In this document: positions 17,134 to 25,272 of the stretch, in pieces
Layout of the letters: every line of letters starts with the position of its first letter
How positions within the stretch are numbered: position 1 is the first letter of the stretch
The notes under the pieces: model-generated
Told to the model about the DNA's origin: nothing
Databases searched by the model: none
Seen by the model: only the letters and a program-made list of their open reading frames with translations
Source of the DNA: Pseudomonas sp. ANT_J12
Lineage (GTDB): Bacteria > Pseudomonadota > Gammaproteobacteria > Pseudomonadales > Pseudomonadaceae
DNA: 64,000 bases
Assembly: GCF_008370045.1 (NCBI RefSeq)
Contig: NZ_VOBN01000003.1
Location: 186,001-250,000 of the forward strand
Direction of reading: 5' to 3'
Position numbers and translations under genes: made by a program

Positions 17134-20100
17134 ATGCAGCAAGAAAACAGCCACATTGAAACCACCCCTGACAAACTTCAAAGAGAAGCCGTAGCGGCTG
17201 CACTCCTGAATTTTATTCGCAACACATTCGCCAGAGAGTCCATCAACTGGGACTGGAACAGACTGGCAGTCAAGTATGAAAAAGGCACGCGCTTCGACAC
17301 GGCACACCGCTCGGCGGCCACTTATCTTTCGCAACTTATCAACCGCCCCGAGTTCTTGAAGATGCTTTCCTCCCGGAACATCTCCAGGCACCAGGTGTTT
17401 CAAGTAGATGAAAACGCCCGAATCTATTACACCTACACCAACATTTCCAGTGTAGGCGACTCCATTAGCAATCAGTACTTCTCCCCCAAGGACATCACTT
17501 CTCATGTCACCGGCATTGCAGACATCAATAATGATCTGCGCCTGATAGCAAACATCGCCAAACTGACTGGCGGCCTTGTGACCTCCGGTGAAAATATAGC
17601 GGCTGGTCAATGGTTGCGGTTCCACGAATTGCCGACACCGACCAATGAAGAGGATACCAAAGCGCTGATTGACCTGATCAACGCTGCCTTCCTGCCCGTC
17701 CCCCTCCCGTTTGGAAACTTCTGGCAACTGCTGGACGCCCCTGAGGATTCCCCCTACAAACTCACCCCGCAACGCCGTGAAACCATTCGGGAGGTTACAA
17801 GGACCCGATTTACCGGCGATGAAATGCCGCTGGTCGAACTTTTTGGCAATGGCGTTCGTCTTTTAAGCGGCTCGGCGGACAAACTGCCCGCCAGCACGGG
17901 TTATCGGTTAGAGACACTGATCAGCAGCGCCACGATTGATACCAGCTTGTATCTTGAGGCGCTTGATTGGTTCAGCGCAGAAACAGACCCCGTGCCCACC
18001 AAGGCATTCCAGGCGCAGTTGATGATTGCGGCGATGCTGATCGACCTTGACGCGGATGTGGACATCGACGGTACGAAGTTTGCGGGCTTTGACCTCTATT
18101 CGGCAGATCATGTGCTGCGTCGACCTGCCGATGTACGCCAGGACTTTGAAAAACATCTTCAGAAAAACGCCAACGTCAGCGACATCATTGCCCCCTTGGT
18201 GGCAGAGATGGCACTGGGCGGCATGGCACCGGAGTATCTGGTTCGCGATCTGCCTGCCGATCTGAAGCTCGCCACGCCGGGCTGGGTGGTCTTCTGCCAG
18301 GCGGTGCAATTTGTAGAGACCCTCGCACCCGGTGCATCTCGAAACATGAGTTACCAACATGTACTCCGGTTTAGCCAAGTGGCCGAATTAACCCCCGATC
18401 TAAAGCGCCTGCGCGCGCAAAATGCATTCGATCCGGTGGTCACATGGGCACTCATGAATAAACTGATCAACAGGGATTCCGACGGCAGTTTGAGCCAGGA
18501 TGTAATAACCCGAGGTATCGATGAATACCAACGCTACGTCGACCAGATAACCAACGCGGCCAACAAACTTGTAAAACCATTCCCCGATCGCCGGACGCTG
18601 GCGCTCAAGGAACTGAAAAAAGTAGCTCCGGATTGCAATCCGGAAGAATTGCTGGTCAATCGTTTTACCCCCTCGACTAAAGTCTCGATCATAGATCTTT
18701 ATTTGGGCGACGAACTTCATACCGAGCACTGGGGCCGAACCCACCGCGCCAGCATTCACGAATCCATTCCGCAATTACGTCGCCTGTACCCGGTGCCAAA
18801 CTTGTTCGACGAAGCGACCCACGATCATTACACCGGCATGGTCGAGGCGACGGCTTCCAATATCAATATTGCGCTGTCACAACTAACAATCAAGGATCGG
18901 GAATTTATCGAGAACGGTCACCTGGCCCTTTACGCTGTCCAGGTTTATAACCGCGAAACAACACGCCCATCCGGTTATCCAGGTGTTAATTCCACGATCG
19001 GCGTCCATGCGGGAGAGACCTATCGTTTCGGCATGGTGATAGGCGCAAGTCTTAACTCGACGGTTCGTTGCTACGAACTGTTTCCACTAAGAGCGCAGTG
19101 TCGTTTCAACGAAAGACTCACGACCATTCTTAGTCCCTTGGTACTGCCTGACGGCGTGAGATATGTCGAAACGGCTAGCACCCAGAATGCCCCTATCGAT
19201 CTAAAAGCGTACTCGGCAAACGAAGCGCCTGAAGAGGGCAAGACGGGCCGTTTCTTCATCAAGAAAATCGGCGATTTCGAACCATCGTCGCTTCAGACAG
19301 ACGACAGCGGCACACCGAACCGCTACTTCCGCTCCAGTCGCAAGGAAGCGATCAGCGCACTGATCGCAAAAGAAATTCCGGTGATCACCCAGGAAGAAAT
19401 AATGGCGGTGGGTCGTCAACAAACAGAACGGGAAAAGGCCATTGAAAAATCCAGCGCCATTTTCAACACCATTCTCAATATCATCATTCCCTTCAAGGAA
19501 TGCGTAGAAGCACTCGCTTCTGGAGATGCAGGCAGACAAGCCCGAGCGGTACCCGGTTGTCTCGTGGATGCGTTGGCGTTTGCCGGGGCGTTTGTCGCAG
19601 TACCTGGAAAAATTGCAGCCTCGGTAGCCAAGACGGCGACCCTCGGCACAAAACTGCTGTCCGCCTCCCGAATCGTCGGTCGCTCCGCCATTTCGTTTCT
19701 GAACCCGCTGGATGGTGTGCCGACCTTGCTCAAGGGCGGGGCGAAGCTGATTGGCAGAAGTGCAACGAAACTGGGTTCCCAAGCCGCCTCTGCAGCCCAC
19801 GTCGCCAAATCTCAACTGTTGCACCTGACCGGCGCGAATTCCTATGACCTGCTTCGGGCCGTCGACCATACGGGTTCGGCTACCCGGATTCGCATGTCGC
19901 TGGATACCGTGTCTCACGCTCGCGCGCTGTTCAAGGATGACAGCATTACCAGCATCGAACAGGTAATGACCCGTCTGAATGACAGGAAAATCCCTAAGGG
20001 TGCATCCGCCGAAGAATTGCAGCACCTGTTCGATAACTCCATCAAGGACGCGGCACTCCAAAGCAAAGAAGCACAAATGCTAGGGGCACTGATCGGCGAG

Positions 20101-20766
20101 ACAGCGGTACATGATGTACTCGCCTCGTACTCGGCCAATAAATCAATCAGGTTCACCGATGAACGTCAAACCGCACAACGGCTTGCAGAAACCCTGGCAA
20201 TCGTCGCTGAGCTTGAAGCTAAAAAAGTCGTCTACCTGACGACCCATCAACAGAACCTGCTGAAACTGGACTTGGGCCAAGCGCCTTATCACGCGGTACT
20301 ACCGGAGTCAGTCTTCAATCCCAACGGTTTCACCGACCCTGCTCAAAGAGCCGCGGCCTGGATGGCGAACGGGGCTTTTTTCCAAGTCAACGACGTCGAC
20401 CAATTCACCGCGATACTGCGCGAGTATGCGGGCAACAACAAATTGCTGACCGACCCGACCGTTATCACGGAGTTGAACAGCCGTCTTGCCCCTTCCCCCG
20501 CTGGCCAAGTACGTCAAGCTGGCCAAGACGGGAAATATGGCGGCAGCATTACCGGTTTTGCCTTGTTGGAACAGCATTTGAAAACGCTGGATACCGCCCA
20601 CCAGCACATTGACAAACACCTGCTTGCTTCCGTCATCGGTTTCCAGAGCTTTGCCGATGGTAACGGTCGAACCGCCAGTGCGTTGTACGCCATCACCCAA
20701 TTGCGCTCTGGTCAATTTACGCCACTGACAAGACAGGCGGTCGACGCTCTGAGCGGTATACGTTGA
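17134..20766 (+). CDS. large toxin-like protein with C-terminal degenerate Fic motif
   Basis: A 1210-residue protein without an N-terminal signal peptide. Residues 1 to about 780 have no domain I can name, but they resemble in style the N-terminal bodies of the large Pseudomonas dermonecrotic/DUF6543-type toxins. Residues about 805-875 form an Ala/Gly-rich hydrophobic zone (LVDALAFAGAFVAVPGKIAA) that could insert in membranes. The last 150 residues look like a Fic fold and contain FADGNGRTASALYAI at 1173-1187. The Fic consensus HPFxxGNGR has its catalytic His replaced by Gln1171 (codon CAG). Base composition is lower in GC than the neighbours. No immunity gene, chaperone or secretion gene adjoins it. 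An export route by type III or VI secretion is possible but unproven. Confidence 0.7.
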   Translation: MQQENSHIETTPDKLQREAVAAALLNFIRNTFARESINWDWNRLAVKYEKGTRFDTAHRSAATYLSQLINRPEFLKMLSSRNISRHQVFQVDENARIYYTYTNISSVGDSISNQYFSPKDITSHVTGIADINNDLRLIANIAKLTGGLVTSGENIAAGQWLRFHELPTPTNEEDTKALIDLINAAFLPVPLPFGNFWQLLDAPEDSPYKLTPQRRETIREVTRTRFTGDEMPLVELFGNGVRLLSGSADKLPASTGYRLETLISSATIDTSLYLEALDWFSAETDPVPTKAFQAQLMIAAMLIDLDADVDIDGTKFAGFDLYSADHVLRRPADVRQDFEKHLQKNANVSDIIAPLVAEMALGGMAPEYLVRDLPADLKLATPGWVVFCQAVQFVETLAPGASRNMSYQHVLRFSQVAELTPDLKRLRAQNAFDPVVTWALMNKLINRDSDGSLSQDVITRGIDEYQRYVDQITNAANKLVKPFPDRRTLALKELKKVAPDCNPEELLVNRFTPSTKVSIIDLYLGDELHTEHWGRTHRASIHESIPQLRRLYPVPNLFDEATHDHYTGMVEATASNINIALSQLTIKDREFIENGHLALYAVQVYNRETTRPSGYPGVNSTIGVHAGETYRFGMVIGASLNSTVRCYELFPLRAQCRFNERLTTILSPLVLPDGVRYVETASTQNAPIDLKAYSANEAPEEGKTGRFFIKKIGDFEPSSLQTDDSGTPNRYFRSSRKEAISALIAKEIPVITQEEIMAVGRQQTEREKAIEKSSAIFNTILNIIIPFKECVEALASGDAGRQARAVPGCLVDALAFAGAFVAVPGKIAASVAKTATLGTKLLSASRIVGRSAISFLNPLDGVPTLLKGGAKLIGRSATKLGSQAASAAHVAKSQLLHLTGANSYDLLRAVDHTGSATRIRMSLDTVSHARALFKDDSITSIEQVMTRLNDRKIPKGASAEELQHLFDNSIKDAALQSKEAQMLGALIGETAVHDVLASYSANKSIRFTDERQTAQRLAETLAIVAELEAKKVVYLTTHQQNLLKLDLGQAPYHAVLPESVFNPNGFTDPAQRAAAWMANGAFFQVNDVDQFTAILREYAGNNKLLTDPTVITELNSRLAPSPAGQVRQAGQDGKYGGSITGFALLEQHLKTLDTAHQHIDKHLLASVIGFQSFADGNGRTASALYAITQLRSGQFTPLTRQAVDALSGIR

Positions 20767-20781
20767 CACCCTGATTCAATC

Positions 20782-20809
20782 ATCCGTGCCCCGTTTACGG
20801 GGCACGGAT
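20782..20809. terminator. strong hairpin between convergent toxin-like and LysE genes
   Basis: A perfect 12-bp GC-rich stem (atccgtgccccg / cggggcacggat) closes a TTTA loop 15 bases after the toxin-like gene's stop and 14 bases before the end of the LysE gene. No T tract follows on the plus strand, so intrinsic termination is likely but not certain. Confidence 0.65.
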
Positions 20810-20822
20810 GGGTTGTATGCCG

Positions 20823-21413
20823 CTAGGGGTACAACAAATACGCAGCACTCCCCGCCAGCAGCAACGCCATGCTCCGATTGAACAGACGCATCCCCGCCGG
20901 GTTATTCAGATAGCCGCGCATGAACGTCCCGGCATACACCCAGCAGCCGACGGACAGGTAACAGATCACCAGATACACCGCCGCAAACTGCCAGACCAGC
21001 CGCGCCTCGCCATCCGCGACAAACGCCCCCATCCCTGCGACACAGGCCAGCCAGGCTTTTGGATTGAGCCACTGCATCACCGCGCCATAGAGCATCGACG
21101 GCGCCTGCCCCGACTCGCCGATATGCAGCGACCCGTCGTCTATGGCCAGTTTCCAGGCCATGAACAACAGAAACCCGACCCCGGCCAGTTGCACGACCCG
21201 CGTCATCCACGGCCACTGCTGCAACAGTTCATGCAGCCCAAGGCCCATCAGCACCAGCAGCAACACAAACCCCAGGGTCGCTCCGGCCACATGCCGTTGA
21301 CTGGCACGAAACCCGTACCGCGCCCCGGAACCCAACGCCACAATATTCACCGGCCCCGGCGTGATCGAAGCGACCAGCGCAAACGCCGCCATGGACATCA
21401 TCAGACTCATCAC
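20823..21413 (-). CDS. LysE-family amino-acid/metabolite exporter
   Basis: Inner-membrane exporter of 196 residues with about six helices. The N-terminal LysE/RhtB signature is clear (FALVASITPGPVNIVALGSG, then a charged Arg-rich turn). It expels amino acids or related small molecules; the substrate is not predictable. It is convergent with the toxin-like gene and about 285 bases from a second LysE gene that runs the other way. Confidence 0.88.
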   Translation of the reverse strand: MMSLMMSMAAFALVASITPGPVNIVALGSGARYGFRASQRHVAGATLGFVLLLVLMGLGLHELLQQWPWMTRVVQLAGVGFLLFMAWKLAIDDGSLHIGESGQAPSMLYGAVMQWLNPKAWLACVAGMGAFVADGEARLVWQFAAVYLVICYLSVGCWVYAGTFMRGYLNNPAGMRLFNRSMALLLAGSAAYLLYP

Positions 21414-21698
21414 AGACCTTCTTCAATTCAGTGGGAACAGCGCTCACGGTAAAGAGCGCCCTGCCCCACGTATTGAAGAAAACTGCCTAATCGTCCTCGT
21501 GCAATTTCATGCCACCAGCACCAGCAGGGTCATGACCAGGAACGCGGCCGAGATCGGCTGGGGCCGTCGGCAAACGTAGGTCATGGATCGGATTTTGACG
21601 TGTGGCCAAGTGTACGGCGACTTGCGCGCGTCACTGTATGGGCAAAACCATCGGTTATCCGTGATAAAAAAGCGGCTCCCGGATCAGGAGCCCCCACC

Positions 21699-22319
21699 AT
21701 GGACCTCGCCACCCTCACCCTGTTTGTCCCGGCCTGTTTTGCCCTGAACATGGCCCCCGGCCCGAACAATCTGCTGTCGGTCAGCAACGCCACCCGCTAT
21801 GGCTATCGTCGCGCCTGTATGGCGGGGATCGGGCGTTTGCTGGCGTTTGCCGGGATGATCGCCCTCGCCTCGGCCGGGCTGGCGGTGGTGCTGCAAACGT
21901 CGGAGCTGTTGTTCTACGGGATCAAGATTCTGGGCGCGGCGTATTTGTTCTACCTCGCCTGGCAATTGTGGCGGGCCGATCCCGGCGTGCAAAACGCGGT
22001 AGCCGGCGCGCCGGTGGGGATGCTGGCGTTGGCGCGCCAGGAGTTTCTGGTGGCGGCGGGTAATCCGAAGGCGATCCTGATCTTCACCGCGTTTCTCCCG
22101 CAATTCGTCGACCCGACCCGGGCGATCACACCACAATTCGCGGTGCTGGGCGTGCTGTTTCTGATGCTGGAGTGGATCGCCATCAGTGCCTACGCCTACA
22201 TGGGCCTGCACATGCGCCGCTGGTTCGCGGAACCCCGGGGCAAGCGGATCTTCAATCGTTGCTGCGCGGGGTTGTTGTCGGCGGCGGCTTCGGTGTTGTT
22301 GATGGCGCGCAGGGCCTGA
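21699..22319 (+). CDS. LysE-family exporter (second copy)
   Basis: A 206-residue membrane exporter whose N-terminus shows the LysE signature FALNMAPGPNNLLSVSNATR and about six hydrophobic helices. The start at 21699 follows a good AGGAG ribosome-binding site; a longer open frame upstream lacks one. It is divergent from the previous LysE gene but not closely similar to it, so a simple local duplication is unlikely. Confidence 0.88.
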   Translation: MDLATLTLFVPACFALNMAPGPNNLLSVSNATRYGYRRACMAGIGRLLAFAGMIALASAGLAVVLQTSELLFYGIKILGAAYLFYLAWQLWRADPGVQNAVAGAPVGMLALARQEFLVAAGNPKAILIFTAFLPQFVDPTRAITPQFAVLGVLFLMLEWIAISAYAYMGLHMRRWFAEPRGKRIFNRCCAGLLSAAASVLLMARRA

Positions 22320-22428
22320 ACCCCCGCGATGCATGTGGGTCATGAATGGAATTGCGAATCAACGTGCACTACTTTGTAGGTGTAGCACCTTCGTTTCGCC
22401 ATCCTGTTCTGGTTCAGAGGTGACATTC

Positions 22429-22503
22429 ATGAACAACATCATCTACATCGTCGGGGTCGTTGTGATTGTCGTGGTTGTCCTGTCGTTCCTCGGGTTTGCA
22501 TAG
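22429..22503 (+). CDS. 24-residue hydrophobic membrane peptide
   Basis: The frame MNNIIYIVGVVVIVVVVLSF continues with LGFA and a stop, giving a single membrane helix and nothing else. An AGAGGTG ribosome-binding site lies 7 bases before the ATG. Very similar single-helix mini-proteins are annotated in many Pseudomonas genomes, from memory. It stands alone between a LysE gene and ada. Its role is unknown. Confidence 0.6.
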   Translation: MNNIIYIVGVVVIVVVVLSFLGFA

Positions 22504-22657
22504 CGTTCCGGTGCCCGCAAACGCAGCTCCAAAACTCGTTACCGGCAGGTCGCCCGAGGCGTGCTGCGATGCCCCTCGGGAGTGCGCGCCTGCGCCTGCT
22601 TAATTCCCTGTCGATTTTCCGGTGGAGGCCACTCACAGCCCGCCTTATGCTCACCCC

Positions 22658-23740
22658 ATGAACCTACAAAACGCTGTGCTGCCCCCCCACGCCGAGATGG
22701 TTCGCGCCATGCTCGAACGAGACACCGCCTACGAGGGGGTGTTCTTTACTGCGGTCAAGACCACCGGGATTTTCTGCCGCCCCAGTTGCACGGCGCGCAA
22801 ACCCAAACCCGAGAATGTCGAGTTCTTCGCCCACGCCGATGAATGCATGTCCGCCGGTTATCGCGCTTGCCTGCGCTGCAAACCGCTGGATGCGGCGGCC
22901 ATTGCGCCGGATTGGGTGCAGCGTTTGCTCACATCGGTGGACGCCAACCCGGACCAGCGCTGGACCGACACGCAGCTGCAAGCCGAGGGCATCGAGCCGT
23001 TGAAACTGCGGCGCTGGTTCAAGCAGCATTTCGGCATGACCTTCCATGCGTGGCTGCGTACCCGGCGCCTGGGCATGGCGTTGGGCGGGATCAAACAGGG
23101 CGAGTCCATCGACAATGTGGCATTCGATTCCGGCTACGAATCCCTGAGCGGTTTTCGCGATGCCTTTCAAAAATCCTTCCACATCACCCCGGGCCGCGCC
23201 GCCAATAGCGAACCGCTGCTGTTCACCCGACTGACCACGCCGCTGGGGCCGATGATTGCCATGGCCGAGCGCCGCGGCTTGGTGTTGCTGGAGTTCCTGG
23301 ATCGCCCGGCACTGACCAGGGAAGTCGAAGCATTGCAAAACCGTTACGGCTACGTCGTGGCCCCGGGGCACAACGGGCACCTGAAGCAAATCGAGAGCGA
23401 ACTGGCGCAGTATTTCGCCGGGCAACTGACCGAGTTCACGGTGCCACTGCACCTGCCGGGCAGCGAGTTCGCCCGGCAAGTCTGGGCTGAACTGGCGCAG
23501 ATTCCCTACGGCCACACCAGCACCTATGGCGCCATCGCCGCGCTGCTGGGCAAACCCGGGGCCAGCCGCGCCGTGGGCCTGGCCAATGGGCATAATCGCC
23601 TGGCGATTGTGCTGCCGTGCCATCGGGTGATCGGCGCGGACGGCTCGCTGACCGGCTATGGTGGTGGGCAACAGCGCAAGGCGTTTCTGCTGCGGCTGGA
23701 AAAGGCAGCGGTGCAGATCACTCAACAATTGGCATTCTGA
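22658..23740 (+). CDS. ada: Ada: methylphosphotriester sensor / O6-methylguanine-DNA methyltransferase
   Basis: Bifunctional alkylation-repair protein and regulator of 360 residues. The N-terminal Ada zinc domain has the methyl-accepting Cys40 in GIFCRPSCTARK and the paired CLRCKP further on, equivalent to Cys38 of E. coli Ada. A central AraC-type helix-turn-helix follows. The C-terminal methyltransferase domain has the PCHRV active site (VLPCHRVIGADGSLTGYGGG). The ATG chosen aligns with E. coli Ada; an upstream GTG at 22622 sits near a GGTGGAGG and cannot be ruled out. It heads an operon with an AlkA-like glycosylase two genes later. Confidence 0.93.
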   Translation: MNLQNAVLPPHAEMVRAMLERDTAYEGVFFTAVKTTGIFCRPSCTARKPKPENVEFFAHADECMSAGYRACLRCKPLDAAAIAPDWVQRLLTSVDANPDQRWTDTQLQAEGIEPLKLRRWFKQHFGMTFHAWLRTRRLGMALGGIKQGESIDNVAFDSGYESLSGFRDAFQKSFHITPGRAANSEPLLFTRLTTPLGPMIAMAERRGLVLLEFLDRPALTREVEALQNRYGYVVAPGHNGHLKQIESELAQYFAGQLTEFTVPLHLPGSEFARQVWAELAQIPYGHTSTYGAIAALLGKPGASRAVGLANGHNRLAIVLPCHRVIGADGSLTGYGGGQQRKAFLLRLEKAAVQITQQLAF

Positions 23741-23764
23741 TCATTTCATAGGGAAGGACATTCG

Positions 23765-24568
23765 ATGGAAGCGCTCGACCAACAGTTCCACAGGCTGCAT
23801 CAGGACGGCCTGCTGATCCTCACCAACGTCGCCGATGCCACCGGCGCGCGACTGGTGGAACAACTGGGCAGCCAAGCCGTGGCCACCAGCAGCGCGGCGG
23901 TGGCCTGGGCCCATGGTTACCCGGACGGCAACACCCTGCCCCTCGAACGTTTGGTGGCGACAGTCGAATCCATCATCCGGGTGATCAATGTGCCGCTGAC
24001 CGTGGACATCGAGGCCGGTTATTCCGATGACCTGGCACGGGTCGCTGAAGTGATTGATGCAGTGATCGCCGCCGGTGCGGTCGGGATCAACATCGAGGAC
24101 GGCGCATCGCCTCCGGAGCTGCTGGCGCGCAAGATCGAAGTCGCCCGGCAAGTCGCCGAGCGTCGGGGCGTGAAGCTGTTTATCAATGCCCGCACCGATG
24201 TGTACCTCAAGAGCCTGGTGCCTGCCGAAGATCGCGTCGCCGAAACCCTCAAACGCGCGGCGCTGTATCAGGCAGCCGGGGCCGATGGGTTGTTCGCCGC
24301 TGGCGTAACGGCGGAATACGAGATCGAGGCGATCTGCCGTGGCACGCCCCTGCCGGTGAACGTGCTGGGCAATGCCAGCCTGCCGTCGCCCGAGGAGCAG
24401 AAAACCCTCGGGGTGCGGCGGTTGAGCGCCGGTTCCGGGATTGCCGAATTCCTCTATGGCGCCATGGGTTCGCTGGCGAAAAGTTTCCTGGAAACCGGCA
24501 AGCTCAACACCCACGATTTGAAGGCGCTCACCTACGGTGAAGTCAACGCATTGCTGAAAAAATCCTGA
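23765..24568 (+). CDS. isocitrate lyase / phosphoenolpyruvate mutase family protein
   Basis: A 267-residue TIM-barrel enzyme of the PEP-mutase branch. The metal-binding strand DIEAGYSDD (near residue 80) and IEDGA (near 110) are present, followed by INARTDVYLK (about 140). It lacks the KKCGH loop of true isocitrate lyases. Members cleave or form C-C bonds next to carboxylates, for example oxaloacetate decarboxylase or 2-methylisocitrate lyase relatives. It lies between ada and an alkA-like gene with short gaps (24 and 5 bases), so it is probably cotranscribed with repair genes, although no repair role is known. Confidence 0.85.
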   Translation: MEALDQQFHRLHQDGLLILTNVADATGARLVEQLGSQAVATSSAAVAWAHGYPDGNTLPLERLVATVESIIRVINVPLTVDIEAGYSDDLARVAEVIDAVIAAGAVGINIEDGASPPELLARKIEVARQVAERRGVKLFINARTDVYLKSLVPAEDRVAETLKRAALYQAAGADGLFAAGVTAEYEIEAICRGTPLPVNVLGNASLPSPEEQKTLGVRRLSAGSGIAEFLYGAMGSLAKSFLETGKLNTHDLKALTYGEVNALLKKS

Positions 24569-24573
24569 CTTGC

Positions 24574-25191
24574 ATGCCCGACCTCTACCAGCCTGCCAGT
24601 ACCTTTCTAGCGTCCATCGACGAGGACTGGCAGCGCCATATCGCCGCTGTCGGCCCCTGCCTGCATCAACCGCATCCGGCGCGGGATCCCTATGAGTCGC
24701 TGGTGCGGGCAATTGCCTATCAGCAACTGCATGCCAAGGCCGGGGACGCGATTGTCGGGCGGCTATTGGGTTTGTTCGATTCGGGGGCATTCCCCAGGCC
24801 GAAGCAGATTCTGGCGGCAAGCTTCGAGCAGATGCGCAGTTGCGGGTTTTCCGCGAGCAAGATCGCGACCATTCAAGGCATCGCCCAGGCAACGCTGGAC
24901 GGTGTGGTGCCGGATTACGCCACGGCGCTGGCCATGGACGATGAAGCGTTGATCGAGCGCTTGATCACCTTGCGCGGGGTTGGCCGCTGGACCGTGGAAA
25001 TGCTGCTGATCTACAGCCTGGAGCGGCCGGATATTTTGCCGGCGGATGACTTTGGTGTACGTGAAGGGTATCGGCGGATGAAGGGGCTGGAGGTGCAGCC
25101 CACTCGCAGGCAGATGATTGAGATTGGCCGTGCGTGGAGTCCGTTTCGGACGGTGGCGGCGTGGTATTTGTGGCGGGTGCCGAGCAGGTAG
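24574..25191 (+). CDS. DNA-3-methyladenine glycosylase II family protein (AlkA-like)
   Basis: Base-excision glycosylase of 205 residues with the helix-hairpin-helix-GPD fold. The hairpin and catalytic region are LITLRGVGRWTVEMLLIYSL followed by PADDFGVREGY, where the second Asp of PADD is the expected catalytic residue. The large N-terminal domain of E. coli AlkA is absent, as in the short AlkA group. It should remove 3-methyladenine and related lesions. It begins 5 bases after the PEP-mutase-like gene and is the last gene of the ada operon. Confidence 0.88.
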   Translation: MPDLYQPASTFLASIDEDWQRHIAAVGPCLHQPHPARDPYESLVRAIAYQQLHAKAGDAIVGRLLGLFDSGAFPRPKQILAASFEQMRSCGFSASKIATIQGIAQATLDGVVPDYATALAMDDEALIERLITLRGVGRWTVEMLLIYSLERPDILPADDFGVREGYRRMKGLEVQPTRRQMIEIGRAWSPFRTVAAWYLWRVPSR

Positions 25192-25205
25192 ACCGCGTTA
25201 TCGTT

Positions 25206-25230
25206 CTTCGCGGGCAAGCCTTGCTCCTAC
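25206..25230. repeat. solitary REP half-unit
   Basis: One arm of the gtaggagc REP family in reverse orientation (gcaagccttgctcctac), located after the alkA-like gene. No matching second arm is nearby. Confidence 0.6.
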
Positions 25231-25272
25231 AGGACGTGACGCCCGCCCATTCGATACACCTCCAAAAGCCCA

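Noticed and set aside
17134..20766. Rhs/YD-repeat or contact-dependent polymorphic toxin
   Set aside because: No YD repeats, no PAAR, haemagglutinin or pretoxin motif, and no immunity gene downstream were seen.
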